A stretch of DNA of 27,080 bases, taken from positions 1 to 27,080 of the IMG/VR virus record IMGVR_UViG_3300037961_005511. The stretch is one strand, 5' to 3'. This DNA is from a virus. A program made the translations under genes and the position numbers. The first letter of the stretch is position 1. Each line of letters opens with the position of its first letter. The notes under the pieces were generated by a model. It was given only the letters and a program-made list of their open reading frames with translations. It did not search any database and was not told the origin of the DNA. Positions 12,938 to 23,160 of the stretch are shown one piece after another.

Positions 12938-14263
12938 ATGCCAGCAGCGATAGATCCATCGATATATGAAGTAATTACATTAGAGTCTTCTGCAACTGGG
13001 AAGTCTATTGATGTAAGATTGGGTATTGTAAATATTCAATATTTTGAAGATGTATTTTCACCAACCATCACAATGAAGATGGCTATTGTGAACAGTGGTC
13101 CAACTATCAAAGATGAACAAGGAAAGTCACAATCAATATACTCTGGTCTTCCTCTAAGAGGTGGTGAGAGAGTAGCAGTAAAGATTACGAATAAAAGTGG
13201 CACACTTGACTTCACTACTCCTGAAAAATATTTCTATGTGTCAAGTATAAGTGGTATTTTAAGAGATGGTAAAAGAGAGTTCTTTACATTAGAGTTGTGT
13301 TCAAAAGAGGCAATCGCTAACGAGACAAGTGTCATCCAACGAAGGTTTTCAACCGACTTGAATATGATTGATAGTGTTAAGATTATTTTAGAAGACTATC
13401 TAAAAGTTGATCTTGCAGAGAAACCTCTGATTGCAGACAAGACAAAACACTCTTATGGTTTCATTGGTAATCTTAAAAAACCATTCAGCACTCTTGTTTG
13501 GTTAGCGTCAAAAGCAATGCCTGAACGAGGTCTTGCAGGGTTTTTCTTCTTTGAAACAAAGAGAGGTTTCAACTTCAGGTCTATCGACTCTCTCATCAAG
13601 AATGGAATTGATAGAGATGCAAAAAATAAAATTACTACCTATACTGAAATCAATGCATCTGACAATATAGCAAAGGACGACTTCAGGATTCTCAACTATA
13701 GTATTACGAGGAATAATGATTTACTTAAAAAGTTGAGATACGGGACGTTTGGAACAGTCTTTACGATGTTCAACCCATTAGATTATAGTTTCACTCCCGC
13801 ACCAAAAACACCTTTCAGCAGCACACAACGTCTTACAGAAGATGATGTAACCACATTAGGTGAAGAATATGTATCTCCAGAGATTAGAAATGATGCTGGG
13901 ATAAGTGTTCAGGATATTCCAACAAGAATCATTAGTGCAGTTTCTGATGTTGGTGCTGTTGAAAAAGATGCTAAAGATAGGAATATAAACGGTAGACCTG
14001 ATGAACATTATAAAGAGTCACTTTTGAGATATAACTTACTATTCACTCAGGTTCTCAACTTGACAGTGCCCCTCAATTTAACTCTATGTGCTGGTGATGT
14101 CATAAAATGTAAGTTCCAGAAAGTTTCGGAAATGAAAGATTTTGACCGTGAGCAAACGGGACTATATATGATTAAGGAAATATGCCATTCATTCGACCCA
14201 GAGAGGTCGGTGACATCAATGAAATTGGTTAGAGATACATTTGGTCAAGCATTCAAAGATTAA
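12938..14263 (+). CDS. gp27-like baseplate hub protein
   Basis: 441 residues (T4 gp27 has 391). Hub proteins of this type form a trimeric torus linking the tail tube to the spike. The N-terminal tube-like domain reads GKSIDVRLGIVNIQYFEDVF with SPTITMKMAIVNSGP and LRGGERVAVKI. A middle region with SYGFIGNLKKPFSTLVWLAS and FFFETKRGFNFRSIDSLI fits the D-like hub modules of gp27 and gpD proteins. The C-terminus has LTLCAGDVIKCKF and GLYMIKEICHSFDPER, the typical end of the second barrel. It starts one base after the preceding stop, and its stop overlaps the next ATG (TAATG), directly before the OB-fold spike gene as in T4-type hub cassettes. Confidence 0.78.
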   Translation: MPAAIDPSIYEVITLESSATGKSIDVRLGIVNIQYFEDVFSPTITMKMAIVNSGPTIKDEQGKSQSIYSGLPLRGGERVAVKITNKSGTLDFTTPEKYFYVSSISGILRDGKREFFTLELCSKEAIANETSVIQRRFSTDLNMIDSVKIILEDYLKVDLAEKPLIADKTKHSYGFIGNLKKPFSTLVWLASKAMPERGLAGFFFFETKRGFNFRSIDSLIKNGIDRDAKNKITTYTEINASDNIAKDDFRILNYSITRNNDLLKKLRYGTFGTVFTMFNPLDYSFTPAPKTPFSSTQRLTEDDVTTLGEEYVSPEIRNDAGISVQDIPTRIISAVSDVGAVEKDAKDRNINGRPDEHYKESLLRYNLLFTQVLNLTVPLNLTLCAGDVIKCKFQKVSEMKDFDREQTGLYMIKEICHSFDPERSVTSMKLVRDTFGQAFKD

Positions 14264-16287
14264 TGGATACAAATAACTTTTTCAAAAACCATTTTTTAGG
14301 CAGAGACGGGTTCATTTGGTGGATCGGTCAAGTTGCTAAAGAAGAGTCTTGGTCAAACCAAGCTGGTGATGGTTGGTGTAATAGAGTAAAAGTAAGAATA
14401 CAAGGGTATCATCCATACAGTGTTGAAGAACTTCCTGATGATGATCTTCCCTTTGCACATATTATGTTACCACCAACCGCTGGTACAGGTGGTGGTCAAT
14501 ATGCTGAAACTGCAATTTACCGTCAAGGTGATGTAGTCATTGGTTTCTTTATGGATGGAACTGATGCACAACAACCTGTTATCATGGGTTCTCTGGGCAA
14601 GTCAAGATATAAAGCTGTTGACAATAAGGAAAGACTTCCATTCACAGTATTTTCTGGGTTCAGTGAAAATATCAAACCTGCCTCTGGTGCCATTACTCCA
14701 AATGAGGTAAATGATAACTCAGAGGAAGCACAACCAACTAATGTATCTCAGTCTCCTACTCAAGCACAACAGAGAGGTAAAAAATCATTTAATTCCACTG
14801 ATGGTTTAGTTGATGCAAATCCTGAGTGTCACAAGAGTGCCATGGAGGGGACCGTAAATGAAATATCAACCACCATTGAAAACTTTATGACAACCATAAG
14901 GAATTTCAAGGCTAGTTTTGATGAAGGCACTGAGTTCTATAGGGATCTATTAAAAACTGAGATTGATTCTGTGACAGAGAAAATAAAAACCTGGTCATCA
15001 GGAATCATTGGACCAATGTCTGCTGGAACTTATGAAGGTTTGATACCAATATTCAAAGGTGGCATCAAGATGCTATATGATACTGTGTATGCTACTGTTC
15101 TTGCTGCTACTGGTCAACCACCTATAGCACACAAGGCAGGAGTTGCTGCACAAACAGCGATGGTAGGTCCAGTTCAGGCAGTCGAAGACCTATTCAAATG
15201 TATCGTAGGACAGATACAAGATAGAATAGTTGATGTTGTTAAAGGTATGCTTGAGTCAATCGTTGATAATGCCGTCAACTTTGTCGATTGCATGGTCGAT
15301 CAGTTTGTTGGTGGTATCATGAATGGTATCATTGATCAAATATCAGGGTTGATGAGTGGAGTTTTGGGTGGAGTCACAAAAATTCTTCAGTTCTTTGGCA
15401 ACTTTAGTGTTGACAATATGCTTAGAAATGGAATTGATACTCTTCTAGGTTTAATTGGATTCCAAGCATGTAATAAAAATGTCAAGAAAAACAAAGGTAA
15501 TTGTAAGTATATAATGGGTGTTGGTGAAGTTTCTCCAAACGACACTGACTTGGAAAGAATACTTGGAAATGCAAATGTTGCAAAGGCTGCATCTGTTGCA
15601 GCATCTGTTGCAGGGTTCCCTCTTGATGGTGTTCAGGATGTCGTTGGTGCTCTTGATATGTTTGACCCTAACTTCAAAGTCCCAGGTTTCCAGAGTGCTC
15701 TTGGGAGTTGTTATGGTGGAGTACCACAACTTTGTGGAGGACCAAAGATCAATATATTTGGTGGAAGAGGAAGTGGTGGTTCTGCTGTTCCATTACTTGG
15801 TAACATTGTTGGTTCAGGTTCATCGAGAACTGGTGGTATTATAAGTGTTAAGGTGACTGACCCTGGTAGTGATTATATGTTCCCACCTTTCGTTGAGGTT
15901 GTTGATGAGTGTGGACAGGGATATGGTGCACATGCTCATGCTATTATCAAAGATAATAAGATTGACTCCATTTATATTGTAAGTGAAGGAGAAAATTATC
16001 CAGTAGAGGAGGCACCTCCATTGTTTATTGATAATGTAACCATTGTCAATCCTGGCACTGGATACGATGATGATACTACTATCACAGATGATCTTGGAAA
16101 CGAATATGTTCCAACAATAATTGCTGGTTCTATCGTTAAGGTAACCCCAATAAATAATAAGGAAATAACTTCTATCCCCGTATTTAATATTATCGGCACA
16201 GGTGATGGTGCTCAGTTATCTGCAGTATTGACTGATGATGTGCCACCACAAGGAGAGGTTAAACAAGTTATCGACTGTGTTAGCTAA
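14263..16287 (+). CDS. gp5-like hub protein with OB fold but no lysozyme domain
   Basis: 674 residues. Residues 13-125 are the gp5/VgrG OB fold: IWWIGQVAKEESWSNQAGDG, VKVRIQGYHP, LPFAHIMLPPTAGTG, GDVVIGFFMDGTDAQQPVIMG. Then come a Gln/Ser linker, a long helical region (about 190-400) with amphipathic segments such as MLESIVDNAVNFVDCMVDQF, and a Gly-rich stretch. The C-terminal 150 residues are beta-rich with repeats of the V-x-[DN]-P-G-[ST]-x-Y type (VTDPGSDY, VNPGTGY). T4 gp5 has a lysozyme and a beta-helix after the OB fold. Here both are missing from this gene and appear in the flanking ones. TAATG overlaps at both ends. Confidence 0.78.
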   Translation: MDTNNFFKNHFLGRDGFIWWIGQVAKEESWSNQAGDGWCNRVKVRIQGYHPYSVEELPDDDLPFAHIMLPPTAGTGGGQYAETAIYRQGDVVIGFFMDGTDAQQPVIMGSLGKSRYKAVDNKERLPFTVFSGFSENIKPASGAITPNEVNDNSEEAQPTNVSQSPTQAQQRGKKSFNSTDGLVDANPECHKSAMEGTVNEISTTIENFMTTIRNFKASFDEGTEFYRDLLKTEIDSVTEKIKTWSSGIIGPMSAGTYEGLIPIFKGGIKMLYDTVYATVLAATGQPPIAHKAGVAAQTAMVGPVQAVEDLFKCIVGQIQDRIVDVVKGMLESIVDNAVNFVDCMVDQFVGGIMNGIIDQISGLMSGVLGGVTKILQFFGNFSVDNMLRNGIDTLLGLIGFQACNKNVKKNKGNCKYIMGVGEVSPNDTDLERILGNANVAKAASVAASVAGFPLDGVQDVVGALDMFDPNFKVPGFQSALGSCYGGVPQLCGGPKINIFGGRGSGGSAVPLLGNIVGSGSSRTGGIISVKVTDPGSDYMFPPFVEVVDECGQGYGAHAHAIIKDNKIDSIYIVSEGENYPVEEAPPLFIDNVTIVNPGTGYDDDTTITDDLGNEYVPTIIAGSIVKVTPINNKEITSIPVFNIIGTGDGAQLSAVLTDDVPPQGEVKQVIDCVS

Positions 16288-16850
16288 TGGCAAAAGAAAA
16301 TTGGTTGCGAAGATATTATAAAATTTGTGGATCTTTTTGGAGACAAATAATTAACGATCCAACCATTGGTGCTGGTGGTGCTGCAGTATCATCCACTATG
16401 AGTGTTGCTGATAGTGGAAGTAAGTTTTCTATCGTTCATCGTCAAGATGGAAGGGCACAGATTAACTGTGATAATATGATAGAAATGGTTGCTGGTGGTG
16501 CTAGACCAGAGGAAGAAGGATGTGATATTATGATCAAGTCCATTAAGGGCAATATTGAAATAAAATGTGATAAGAATGGTAATGTTATTATCAAAGGCAC
16601 AGATGTATATGTGAAAGCTGGTGGAGATCTGGATTTAGATGCTGGTGATACCATCAGAATGTATGCTGAAAATAGAATACATATCAAAGCACCAGTTCTT
16701 GATGTTGATGGTATTAGTGGTTCTGGTATTCCTAAAGAACTTCATTTTACATCGAGATCATTTGAAGGTTCTTTTGTTGGCGATGATGTTATATCAAAAT
16801 CAGTTAACGCTGCTAAGTTAGGAAAACCAACCTTGAAAGTAGGTTTCTAA
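16287..16850 (+). CDS. Beta-helix needle protein, gp5 C-terminal-like
   Basis: 187 residues, start overlapping the gp5-like stop (TAATG). The N-terminus is a short helical and basic part (NWLRRYYKICGSFWRQI), then a Ser/Thr/Gly linker. Residues about 65-150 are a run of 8-residue units with alternating small and beta-branched residues (GNVIIKGT, DVYVKAGG, DLDLDAGD, TIRMYAEN, RIHIKAPV), the pattern of the triple-stranded beta-helix needle of T4 gp5 and VgrG proteins. The C-terminus is a short cap. It probably trimerises into the membrane-puncturing needle on the tip of the gp5-like OB ring. Confidence 0.72.
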   Translation: MAKENWLRRYYKICGSFWRQIINDPTIGAGGAAVSSTMSVADSGSKFSIVHRQDGRAQINCDNMIEMVAGGARPEEEGCDIMIKSIKGNIEIKCDKNGNVIIKGTDVYVKAGGDLDLDAGDTIRMYAENRIHIKAPVLDVDGISGSGIPKELHFTSRSFEGSFVGDDVISKSVNAAKLGKPTLKVGF

Positions 16851-16854
16851 AAAT

Positions 16855-19800
16855 ATGGCAAGACAAGATCCAGATCCTAATGTAAATCCTAATATAACAG
16901 GTCAGGAGTCCTGGTTCAATAGTGATGCAAGATTTTATGAAGATGTATACATCTACGGAGATCTGTATCTAGAAGACTTAGATGTTGATGGACAAACTGA
17001 GTTAAATAACCTGAATGTAGCAGGTATATCCACACTCAAGGATTCTATCACAACTGGCATTGCTACCTTTAGAGGTGATGTCTTTATTGATAAACCACTT
17101 GATAACCTTCAGGTTGGTATTCTCACAACAACAGATAGATTTTATGTTGGTGAGAACAGGGACATTTCGATGTTTGGTAGCGGTCCTAGGCAGGGTCGCG
17201 TTGGTATCGGCACCACACAACCTGATAGGTTAATTGATGTTGCTGGTGATATCAAGATTGACCAGAACATCTATGACTCTGATAACAATCCAGGTCAAGA
17301 TGGATTTTTCTTATCAAGAGATATCAATGGTATCCGCTGGGTTCAAGCTGCTCCAGATGCCTTAACTGATGGTTTCTTTGTAAAGAACGAAGGTGTCAAT
17401 GTTGGTGTAGGTTCATTCACCATAATGAACTTCATCGGTACACGCTCTGGTGGAGATCTTGTCAATGCTACGGTAAACCCCAGCAACCCTCTACAGGTTG
17501 ATGTTGATATTATCGATCATTGGGTAAAGACAAATGCTGGTATTCATACCACAGTCAATGTTGGTATTAATATCAACAACCCCACTGTTCCTCTTGATGT
17601 AAATGGTCAGGCTCTGTTTAGGGGAGAAGTTGAGTTTGAAAGAGAAGTATTCATCGATAGTGGTCTGATCGTATCAGGTTTTGCCACAGGAACTATCTCT
17701 ACCGCTAGAATAGCAGGTTTTGCTCTTACGGCTGGTATTGCTACCTTTACACCTACTGCTGGTTTTGCACTCACGGCAGGAATCGCTACCATCGCTGGGT
17801 TTGCCCAGACTGCTGGTATTGCAACCTTCACACCCACTGCTGGTTTTGCCCTTACCGCTGGTATCTCTACCTTTGCTATTAAGGCAGGTATTGTTACTTT
17901 CGCAGAGATAGCAGGATACTCAACATTCTCTGGTTTATCTACAAGTGCTGGATTTGCTCAGACTGCTGGTATTGCTACATTCGCTAACCGTGCAGGATTT
18001 GCCCAGACTGCCGGTATCTCTACGTTCGCAAGAACTGCTGGTTTTGCTCTTACTGCTGGTATCTCTACGTTCGCAAGAACTGCTGGTATTGGAACAACTG
18101 CCCTGAATATTAGAACTGTTCAAACAACCAGTGATCAGTTTTTCTTCTTACCATTTGTTGAAAACTCTACAAGCACAGATGGTGAGATATTAAGAGTTGA
18201 CCCTGGTATCAGATATAACTCATTTAGAAACTCTGTAGAAATAGATGGTGACTTAGATGTTGATGGTGTATCAGAACTGGACACCACCAATATTTCTGAA
18301 AATTTAAACGTTGTTGGTCTCGCAACTTTTGGTGGAATCACGACAGTCACAGGTCCAACACTGTTCACTAAACAATTAAACGTATCTGGACCTTCTACCT
18401 TCTCTGGTTCCGTAGACCTTGATGGTCCTGTATTTGATATCAATGATAGTGCAGGTGTAGGCAAGACTGACTATCGCTTGGCTACTGTAGGTACTGGTGT
18501 ATCTTGGAGACCACCAGGTGTTCAGACAAAGAATATTCTATACGTTACCAAAGATGGTAGTGATAATAATACAGGTTTACTTGAGGGTGATGCTAAAGCA
18601 ACTATCGGAGGTGCTTGTGAAGCAGCACAAGATGGTGATACCATCTATGTAAGACCAGGTGTGTATTTTGAGAATAATCCTGTTGGAATGAGAACTGACG
18701 TTTCTATCACTGGTCAGGATCTTAGACTTGTTACTGTCGTTCCACGTAATCCAGGAGATGATATCTTCCACGTAAGAAGAGGATGTCTGGTTGAGAACTT
18801 GAACTTTGCTGCTGAAACCTTTGGTGTTGACCACGCACCAGGTGGTTGTGTTGCATTCCCACCGACATCAGAAGGTGTTCTTGCTGGTGTTACCAGTGCC
18901 AGAAGTGGATATATTGGACTTGGACCTATCAACGAAGGACCAAGTGGAAGGTGGAGGTCACCATATGTAAGAAACTGCACCAACTTTATCACCGGTAGTG
19001 TTGGTATGAGAATCGATGGAAACTTTGCCATCGCAAACTACACAGGAACAAATAACTTAGGTCAAGACCTTCGCAGTATGGTCTGCGACTCATTCACTCA
19101 ATACAATGAGGCGGGTATTGGTGTCTCCATCACCAATAAAGGATACGCTCAGTTGGTTTCTATCTTCACTATCAACTGCGATATTGCTATCTTCTGTGCT
19201 TCTGGTGGACAATGTGACCTTACAAACTCAAACTCATCATTTGGTAATGTTGGTCTGATGGCTGACGGCACCAGTAATGCAGAGTTTACTGGAGTCACAA
19301 CCACCTCAGTCATCGCTGGAGTTGATACCTTTGAGTTTGATGATGTAAGAGATGAGTTCAATAATCCCAGAAAACCATTTGATGGTCAGGGTTGTTTCTT
19401 CAAGGTAGACCTTGCAGACTACAATGATGTTGGCGGTGCTACAGGTATTGTTACACAACCAATGAGAACTCTCCGTAGAGTCGAGATAACAAATGGTGGT
19501 TCTGGATATACTGTTGGAGCTCCACCTAACGTTCTTATTGATACTCCACAAGGACCAGAGTCAATCGTTGCAGAACTATCTGCTAATGTAAGTGCTGCAG
19601 GAACCATTAGTTCTGTAGATATCATTGCAAGTGGTAGAAACTTCCTCCCCAACCAACCAATGAATATCACCTTCTCTGAAGGTAATGCTGTTGCGATTGC
19701 TGTCACTGATCCTATCCTGTTTACTGTTGATACTGCAACAGAACCAACAACTGCTGGACTCACTACAGTTACATTCAATGAGTTTATTCCATACTCTGTA

Positions 19801-20112
19801 TCTGCTGGAACTGATATTGAAATGAGAAGGTTGAGTCGCATCATCACAAGCTCCCATTCCTTCGAATACGTCGGTGCGGGTACGGACATAAATAGAGCAA
19901 ACCCCTTCCAGGGCGGTATTCCTATACCTGAAAATGAGATCATCGCGATCAATGGTGGACAAGTTCCGTTCACCAGCACTGACCAAAAAGGAAACTTTAG
20001 AATTGGTCAGGGACTTGTCATTGACCAAACAACCTCAACAATTTCTGGAAGAGATTTCAATAGAGCGATACAAGCTAACCTTACACCATTGATACTTGCC
20101 CTGGGAGGATAA
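16855..20112 (+). CDS. Large tail appendage protein with beta-helix and GIATF repeats
   Basis: 1085 residues, the largest gene in the window. Residues 1-280: N-terminal baseplate-like part with units such as VDGQTELNNLNVAGISTLKD and GVGTTQPDRLIDV. Residues about 284-420: ten or more copies of an AGFALTAGIATF-like unit. Residues 420-555: more ELNV and GISTF modules. Residues about 557-780: a pectate-lyase-type right-handed beta-helix opening with ILYVTKDGSDNNTGLLEGDA and GDTIYVRPGVYFENNP. The C-terminus ends QKGNFRIGQGLVIDQTT. This composition is that of a fibre or structural appendage; cyanophage genes in this place are annotated as structural proteins. No catalytic residues are evident. Confidence 0.72.
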   Translation: MARQDPDPNVNPNITGQESWFNSDARFYEDVYIYGDLYLEDLDVDGQTELNNLNVAGISTLKDSITTGIATFRGDVFIDKPLDNLQVGILTTTDRFYVGENRDISMFGSGPRQGRVGIGTTQPDRLIDVAGDIKIDQNIYDSDNNPGQDGFFLSRDINGIRWVQAAPDALTDGFFVKNEGVNVGVGSFTIMNFIGTRSGGDLVNATVNPSNPLQVDVDIIDHWVKTNAGIHTTVNVGININNPTVPLDVNGQALFRGEVEFEREVFIDSGLIVSGFATGTISTARIAGFALTAGIATFTPTAGFALTAGIATIAGFAQTAGIATFTPTAGFALTAGISTFAIKAGIVTFAEIAGYSTFSGLSTSAGFAQTAGIATFANRAGFAQTAGISTFARTAGFALTAGISTFARTAGIGTTALNIRTVQTTSDQFFFLPFVENSTSTDGEILRVDPGIRYNSFRNSVEIDGDLDVDGVSELDTTNISENLNVVGLATFGGITTVTGPTLFTKQLNVSGPSTFSGSVDLDGPVFDINDSAGVGKTDYRLATVGTGVSWRPPGVQTKNILYVTKDGSDNNTGLLEGDAKATIGGACEAAQDGDTIYVRPGVYFENNPVGMRTDVSITGQDLRLVTVVPRNPGDDIFHVRRGCLVENLNFAAETFGVDHAPGGCVAFPPTSEGVLAGVTSARSGYIGLGPINEGPSGRWRSPYVRNCTNFITGSVGMRIDGNFAIANYTGTNNLGQDLRSMVCDSFTQYNEAGIGVSITNKGYAQLVSIFTINCDIAIFCASGGQCDLTNSNSSFGNVGLMADGTSNAEFTGVTTTSVIAGVDTFEFDDVRDEFNNPRKPFDGQGCFFKVDLADYNDVGGATGIVTQPMRTLRRVEITNGGSGYTVGAPPNVLIDTPQGPESIVAELSANVSAAGTISSVDIIASGRNFLPNQPMNITFSEGNAVAIAVTDPILFTVDTATEPTTAGLTTVTFNEFIPYSVSAGTDIEMRRLSRIITSSHSFEYVGAGTDINRANPFQGGIPIPENEIIAINGGQVPFTSTDQKGNFRIGQGLVIDQTTSTISGRDFNRAIQANLTPLILALGG
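17710..18100 (+). repeat. Degenerate in-frame tandem repeat encoding AGFALTAGIATF units
   Basis: About ten imperfect copies, mostly 36-45 bp, in the 1085-residue gene. They encode 12-15-residue units such as AGFALTAGIATFTPT, AGFAQTAGIATFANR and AGFALTAGISTFART. The copies differ mainly at third codon positions, with some units almost identical (18034-18060 region). Confidence 0.8.
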
Positions 20113-20121
20113 TAAGATAAG

Positions 20122-21090
20122 ATGGCAGTCGCACCAGTCAATAAGTTTCTTACAATTGCTGTCCCTGTTGCACCAGGAGAGCAAAAACTTTATGAGGTTC
20201 CTACGGGAACGTCTGCTATTTTGTTGTATGCACAAGTATCTAACGTTGGAGTCGGCACATATCCCACTGCTACATTAATTCATAGAAGAGAGTCAAGAAG
20301 CACAGGAAATTTAAGAGATATAAGAGTCATTAAAGATATTGAGATTCCACCTAATGATGCTGCTATTCTTATTGATGGTAGACTTGTACTAGAAAAAACT
20401 GCACTGACAGTTGATAGACTGTTTATGACTGCTAACCAGTCTGGTGTAGGGACTATTACTAATGTAGAATACTATGAACCTTCTGGTGTCGCTACTGTCA
20501 CCACAATGGATCCTCATGGTTTTGAAGCAGGACAGCAGGTAACAATGGCAGGTATTGCCTTTACTTGTTTTGGTAACACAGGTATTACGACAACAATATT
20601 TCCAGACCCTCAACAGTCTTATGAGGTTGATAGCATCACTGGAAATGTGGGTGTATCTAGAACATTTACATCCTTCATCGGTCGATCAAAAGGTTATAGA
20701 CATGTCTACAATCCTGCTATTCATTACTTCATTCGCTCTGATAATGACGCTGTAACAGATAATAATGCAACATCCCACACACCAACTGCTGCATCTTACG
20801 ATGGAAGAACAGGTGAACTCGTTTTAACCATTCCTTCTCATGGGTTAAATAATAGCAACACAGTTAGCATTGCTACCGAGTCATTGACATTTACCTGTTC
20901 TCAAGACAATAATGCATCTAAGAAAAAGTATCCTAGAGCGACAGACCCTGTTGCTGGTATTCAAACCGCTATCACTGCATTCACCGTTGATACATTGACA
21001 GTGAATGTAGGAGTCTCTCCTAGTGGTGGTTTGGTTGCACCTTTACAAATGGAATTCATTGCGAGCATCCTCGAAAATACGACGGCGTAA
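20122..21090 (+). CDS. Tail structural protein with two TFTC modules
   Basis: 322 residues, beginning MAVAPVNKFLTIAVPVAPGE. The first 115 residues form a beta-rich domain with conserved VGTYPTATLIHRRESR and PPNDAAILIDGRLVLEKTAL. Two similar modules follow: PHGFEAGQQVTMAGIAFTCF (about 133-152) and SHGLNNSNTVSIATESLTFT with CSQDNNASKKKYPRATDP. The paired HG-[FL]...FTC pattern is common in marine phage tail proteins. No catalytic site is visible. It lies directly between the beta-helix protein and the collagen-like genes and probably belongs to the same appendage. The stop is 6 nt before the next ATG. Confidence 0.72.
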   Translation: MAVAPVNKFLTIAVPVAPGEQKLYEVPTGTSAILLYAQVSNVGVGTYPTATLIHRRESRSTGNLRDIRVIKDIEIPPNDAAILIDGRLVLEKTALTVDRLFMTANQSGVGTITNVEYYEPSGVATVTTMDPHGFEAGQQVTMAGIAFTCFGNTGITTTIFPDPQQSYEVDSITGNVGVSRTFTSFIGRSKGYRHVYNPAIHYFIRSDNDAVTDNNATSHTPTAASYDGRTGELVLTIPSHGLNNSNTVSIATESLTFTCSQDNNASKKKYPRATDPVAGIQTAITAFTVDTLTVNVGVSPSGGLVAPLQMEFIASILENTTA

Positions 21091-21096
21091 TGATAG

Positions 21097-23160
21097 ATGG
21101 CAGAACAAAGAAAACCGACGCAGCGATATTTAAGTGGTAGAACGAAGGTTACATCCTTCGCAGGACTCCATACTGACCGCCATCTATATGTTCATCCTGG
21201 TGAAGTAGAACCCAACCTTGGTTATCCAGGTGAAAAAAGCATACCAATTTCAAATACTTACTACCGTCTTGTAACTATTGACGGTGCTGGTCCTTATGAT
21301 AGATACTGGCAGGCTATTCCCCCTGCTACTCTTGTTAGTGGTATCAGTATTTTTGATGAAGGAAATCTTGTTGGAACAGCAAATAGTATATCAAAGATAG
21401 ATTTTGTTGGTGCAGCAATATCTGCTACAGCAAGTGGTTCTATTTCCACCGTTACTGTTCAGGTTGTTTCTATATCCACTGCCGCACCTGCTGGATCAAA
21501 GCATGGTGATCTTTGGTGGGACAGTGATGAAGGTGAACTCAATGTTTATTATAACGATGGTAACTCATCTCAGTGGGTCTTAGCAAACAGTGGTATTAGT
21601 TCTGGTCCGCAAGGTGGTGGTGGATCTGGCACTGGTGCTAATGTAACTATATCATCTAGTCCACCATCAAATCCAAATGATGGTGACCTTTGGTGGGATG
21701 AAGATATTGGTGAACTATTCATTTACTATGATGATGCTTCTGGTATTCCATCTGCTCAATGGGTTGAAGCATCGTCTGGTTCAAACACTGTAAACATATC
21801 CGATAGTGCTCCACCTTCACCAAATAATGGTGACCTCTGGTGGGAAAGTGACACTGGAACACTAAAAATATATTATCAAGACGCTGACGGTGCACAATGG
21901 GTTGACTCCAACTCTGGTATTCTCCAGAATATGGTCAACTACTGGCAACCAAATTTTCTTGGTATCCATACTGCTGGTAACGTTGGGATAGGAACAACAT
22001 TAGCAACAGACAAACTTTTTGTTGGCGGTAATGTCAATATTACTGGTGTTGTTACTGCTGCTAGTTTTTATGGTGATGGTTCCAATCTAACTGGAGTCGG
22101 AGGAACTGTAGCTATATCTACAACTGCTCCCTCTGCTCCTGATGTTGGTGACCTCTGGTGGGATAGTGACACTGGTAAGTTAGCAATTTATTATCAGGAT
22201 ATTAATTCATCACAATGGGTTACTGCATCAGGTAACTCTGGACCAACTGGTCCTGCTGGTGCTCAAGGTGCTGCTGGTGCAGCAGGTGCTCAAGGTGCTC
22301 AAGGTGCAGCAGGTGCCGCTGGTGCTCAGGGTGCAGCAGGTGCCGCTGGTGCTCAGGGTGATCAAGGACTTACGGGTGCTCAAGGCAATCCTGGTGCAGC
22401 AGGTGCCCAAGGTGCAACAGGTTCTGGAGCACAGGGTGATCAAGGACTTACAGGTGCCCAAGGTGCTGCTGGTTCAACTGGAGCACAAGGTGCAACAGGT
22501 TCTGGAGCACAAGGAGCGGCAGGTGCCCAAGGTAATAATGGTGCTCAAGGTGCCACTGGTTCAACTGGTGCTCAAGGTGCTCAAGGACATCAGGGAAATA
22601 CTGGTTCCACAGGCGCTCAAGGTGGTACTGGAGGGACAGGTGCACAAGGATCTCAGGGGCATCAGGGAAATACTGGGTCAACTGGTGCTCAGGGTGGACT
22701 ATCAACATATGCTGTTCCACAAGGTTTTATAGGTCTATGGTCTGGAGCAGCAAATGCTATTCCAAGTGGTTGGGTATTATGTAATGGTTCTAATGGAACT
22801 CCAGATTTAAGAGATAGATTTGTCGTTGGTGCTGGTAGTGGATATTCTGTTGGTGCTACTGGTGGTAGTGCTAATGCAACACTTGTATCTCACAGTCATG
22901 GTAGTGGAACGCTTAGTGCTGCCGATCACACTCACAATTTCAAAGCATCGAACAGAGCGGGTGATGAAGATGCTTGGAGTAATACTAATAAAGCATTTAT
23001 TGGTGACTTAGATAATGCGGCTTTTACACAGTCTGGCACTAATAAAATATATGGTTCTGGTTCTTTAAGCGTCTCAGGATCAACCGCATCTCAAGGTTCA
23101 TCTGCAACTAATGCTAACTTACCTCCATATTATGCTTTGTGTTATATCATGAAGACCTAA
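21097..23160 (+). CDS. Collagen-like tail fibre with phage tail collar domain
   Basis: 687 residues. The N-terminus ([20 protein letters not shown]) is the probable attachment part. Four copies of a ~40-residue module with [16 protein letters not shown]-like cores and SSQWV endings lie between about 126 and 380 (cores near 137, 195, 243 and 350). A fibre segment with VGIGTT and [16 protein letters not shown] follows module three. Residues 381-535 are collagen-like Gly-X-Y, mostly GAQ and GAA. The end (about 545-687) is a phage tail collar domain: [37 protein letters not shown], and closing [13 protein letters not shown]. This looks like a trimeric fibre with a C-terminal receptor-binding or trimerising tip. 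Confidence 0.82.
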   Translation: MAEQRKPTQRYLSGRTKVTSFAGLHTDRHLYVHPGEVEPNLGYPGEKSIPISNTYYRLVTIDGAGPYDRYWQAIPPATLVSGISIFDEGNLVGTANSISKIDFVGAAISATASGSISTVTVQVVSISTAAPAGSKHGDLWWDSDEGELNVYYNDGNSSQWVLANSGISSGPQGGGGSGTGANVTISSSPPSNPNDGDLWWDEDIGELFIYYDDASGIPSAQWVEASSGSNTVNISDSAPPSPNNGDLWWESDTGTLKIYYQDADGAQWVDSNSGILQNMVNYWQPNFLGIHTAGNVGIGTTLATDKLFVGGNVNITGVVTAASFYGDGSNLTGVGGTVAISTTAPSAPDVGDLWWDSDTGKLAIYYQDINSSQWVTASGNSGPTGPAGAQGAAGAAGAQGAQGAAGAAGAQGAAGAAGAQGDQGLTGAQGNPGAAGAQGATGSGAQGDQGLTGAQGAAGSTGAQGATGSGAQGAAGAQGNNGAQGATGSTGAQGAQGHQGNTGSTGAQGGTGGTGAQGSQGHQGNTGSTGAQGGLSTYAVPQGFIGLWSGAANAIPSGWVLCNGSNGTPDLRDRFVVGAGSGYSVGATGGSANATLVSHSHGSGTLSAADHTHNFKASNRAGDEDAWSNTNKAFIGDLDNAAFTQSGTNKIYGSGSLSVSGSTASQGSSATNANLPPYYALCYIMKT
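22240..22705 (+). repeat. 9-bp-phased collagen repeat (Gly-Ala-Gln type)
   Basis: About 50 Gly-X-Y triplets, dominated by GAQ and GAA with some GDQ, GST and GNT. The triplets use many near-identical GGTGCTCAA-type 9-mers, so the DNA is a periodic repeat. Gln usually occupies the Y position and proline is rare. Confidence 0.85.

Noticed and set aside
15518-15844. 108-codon frame inside the gp5-like gene
   Set aside because: Shadow of the OB-hub gene in a second plus frame. The product is Leu/Val-rich and has no family character.
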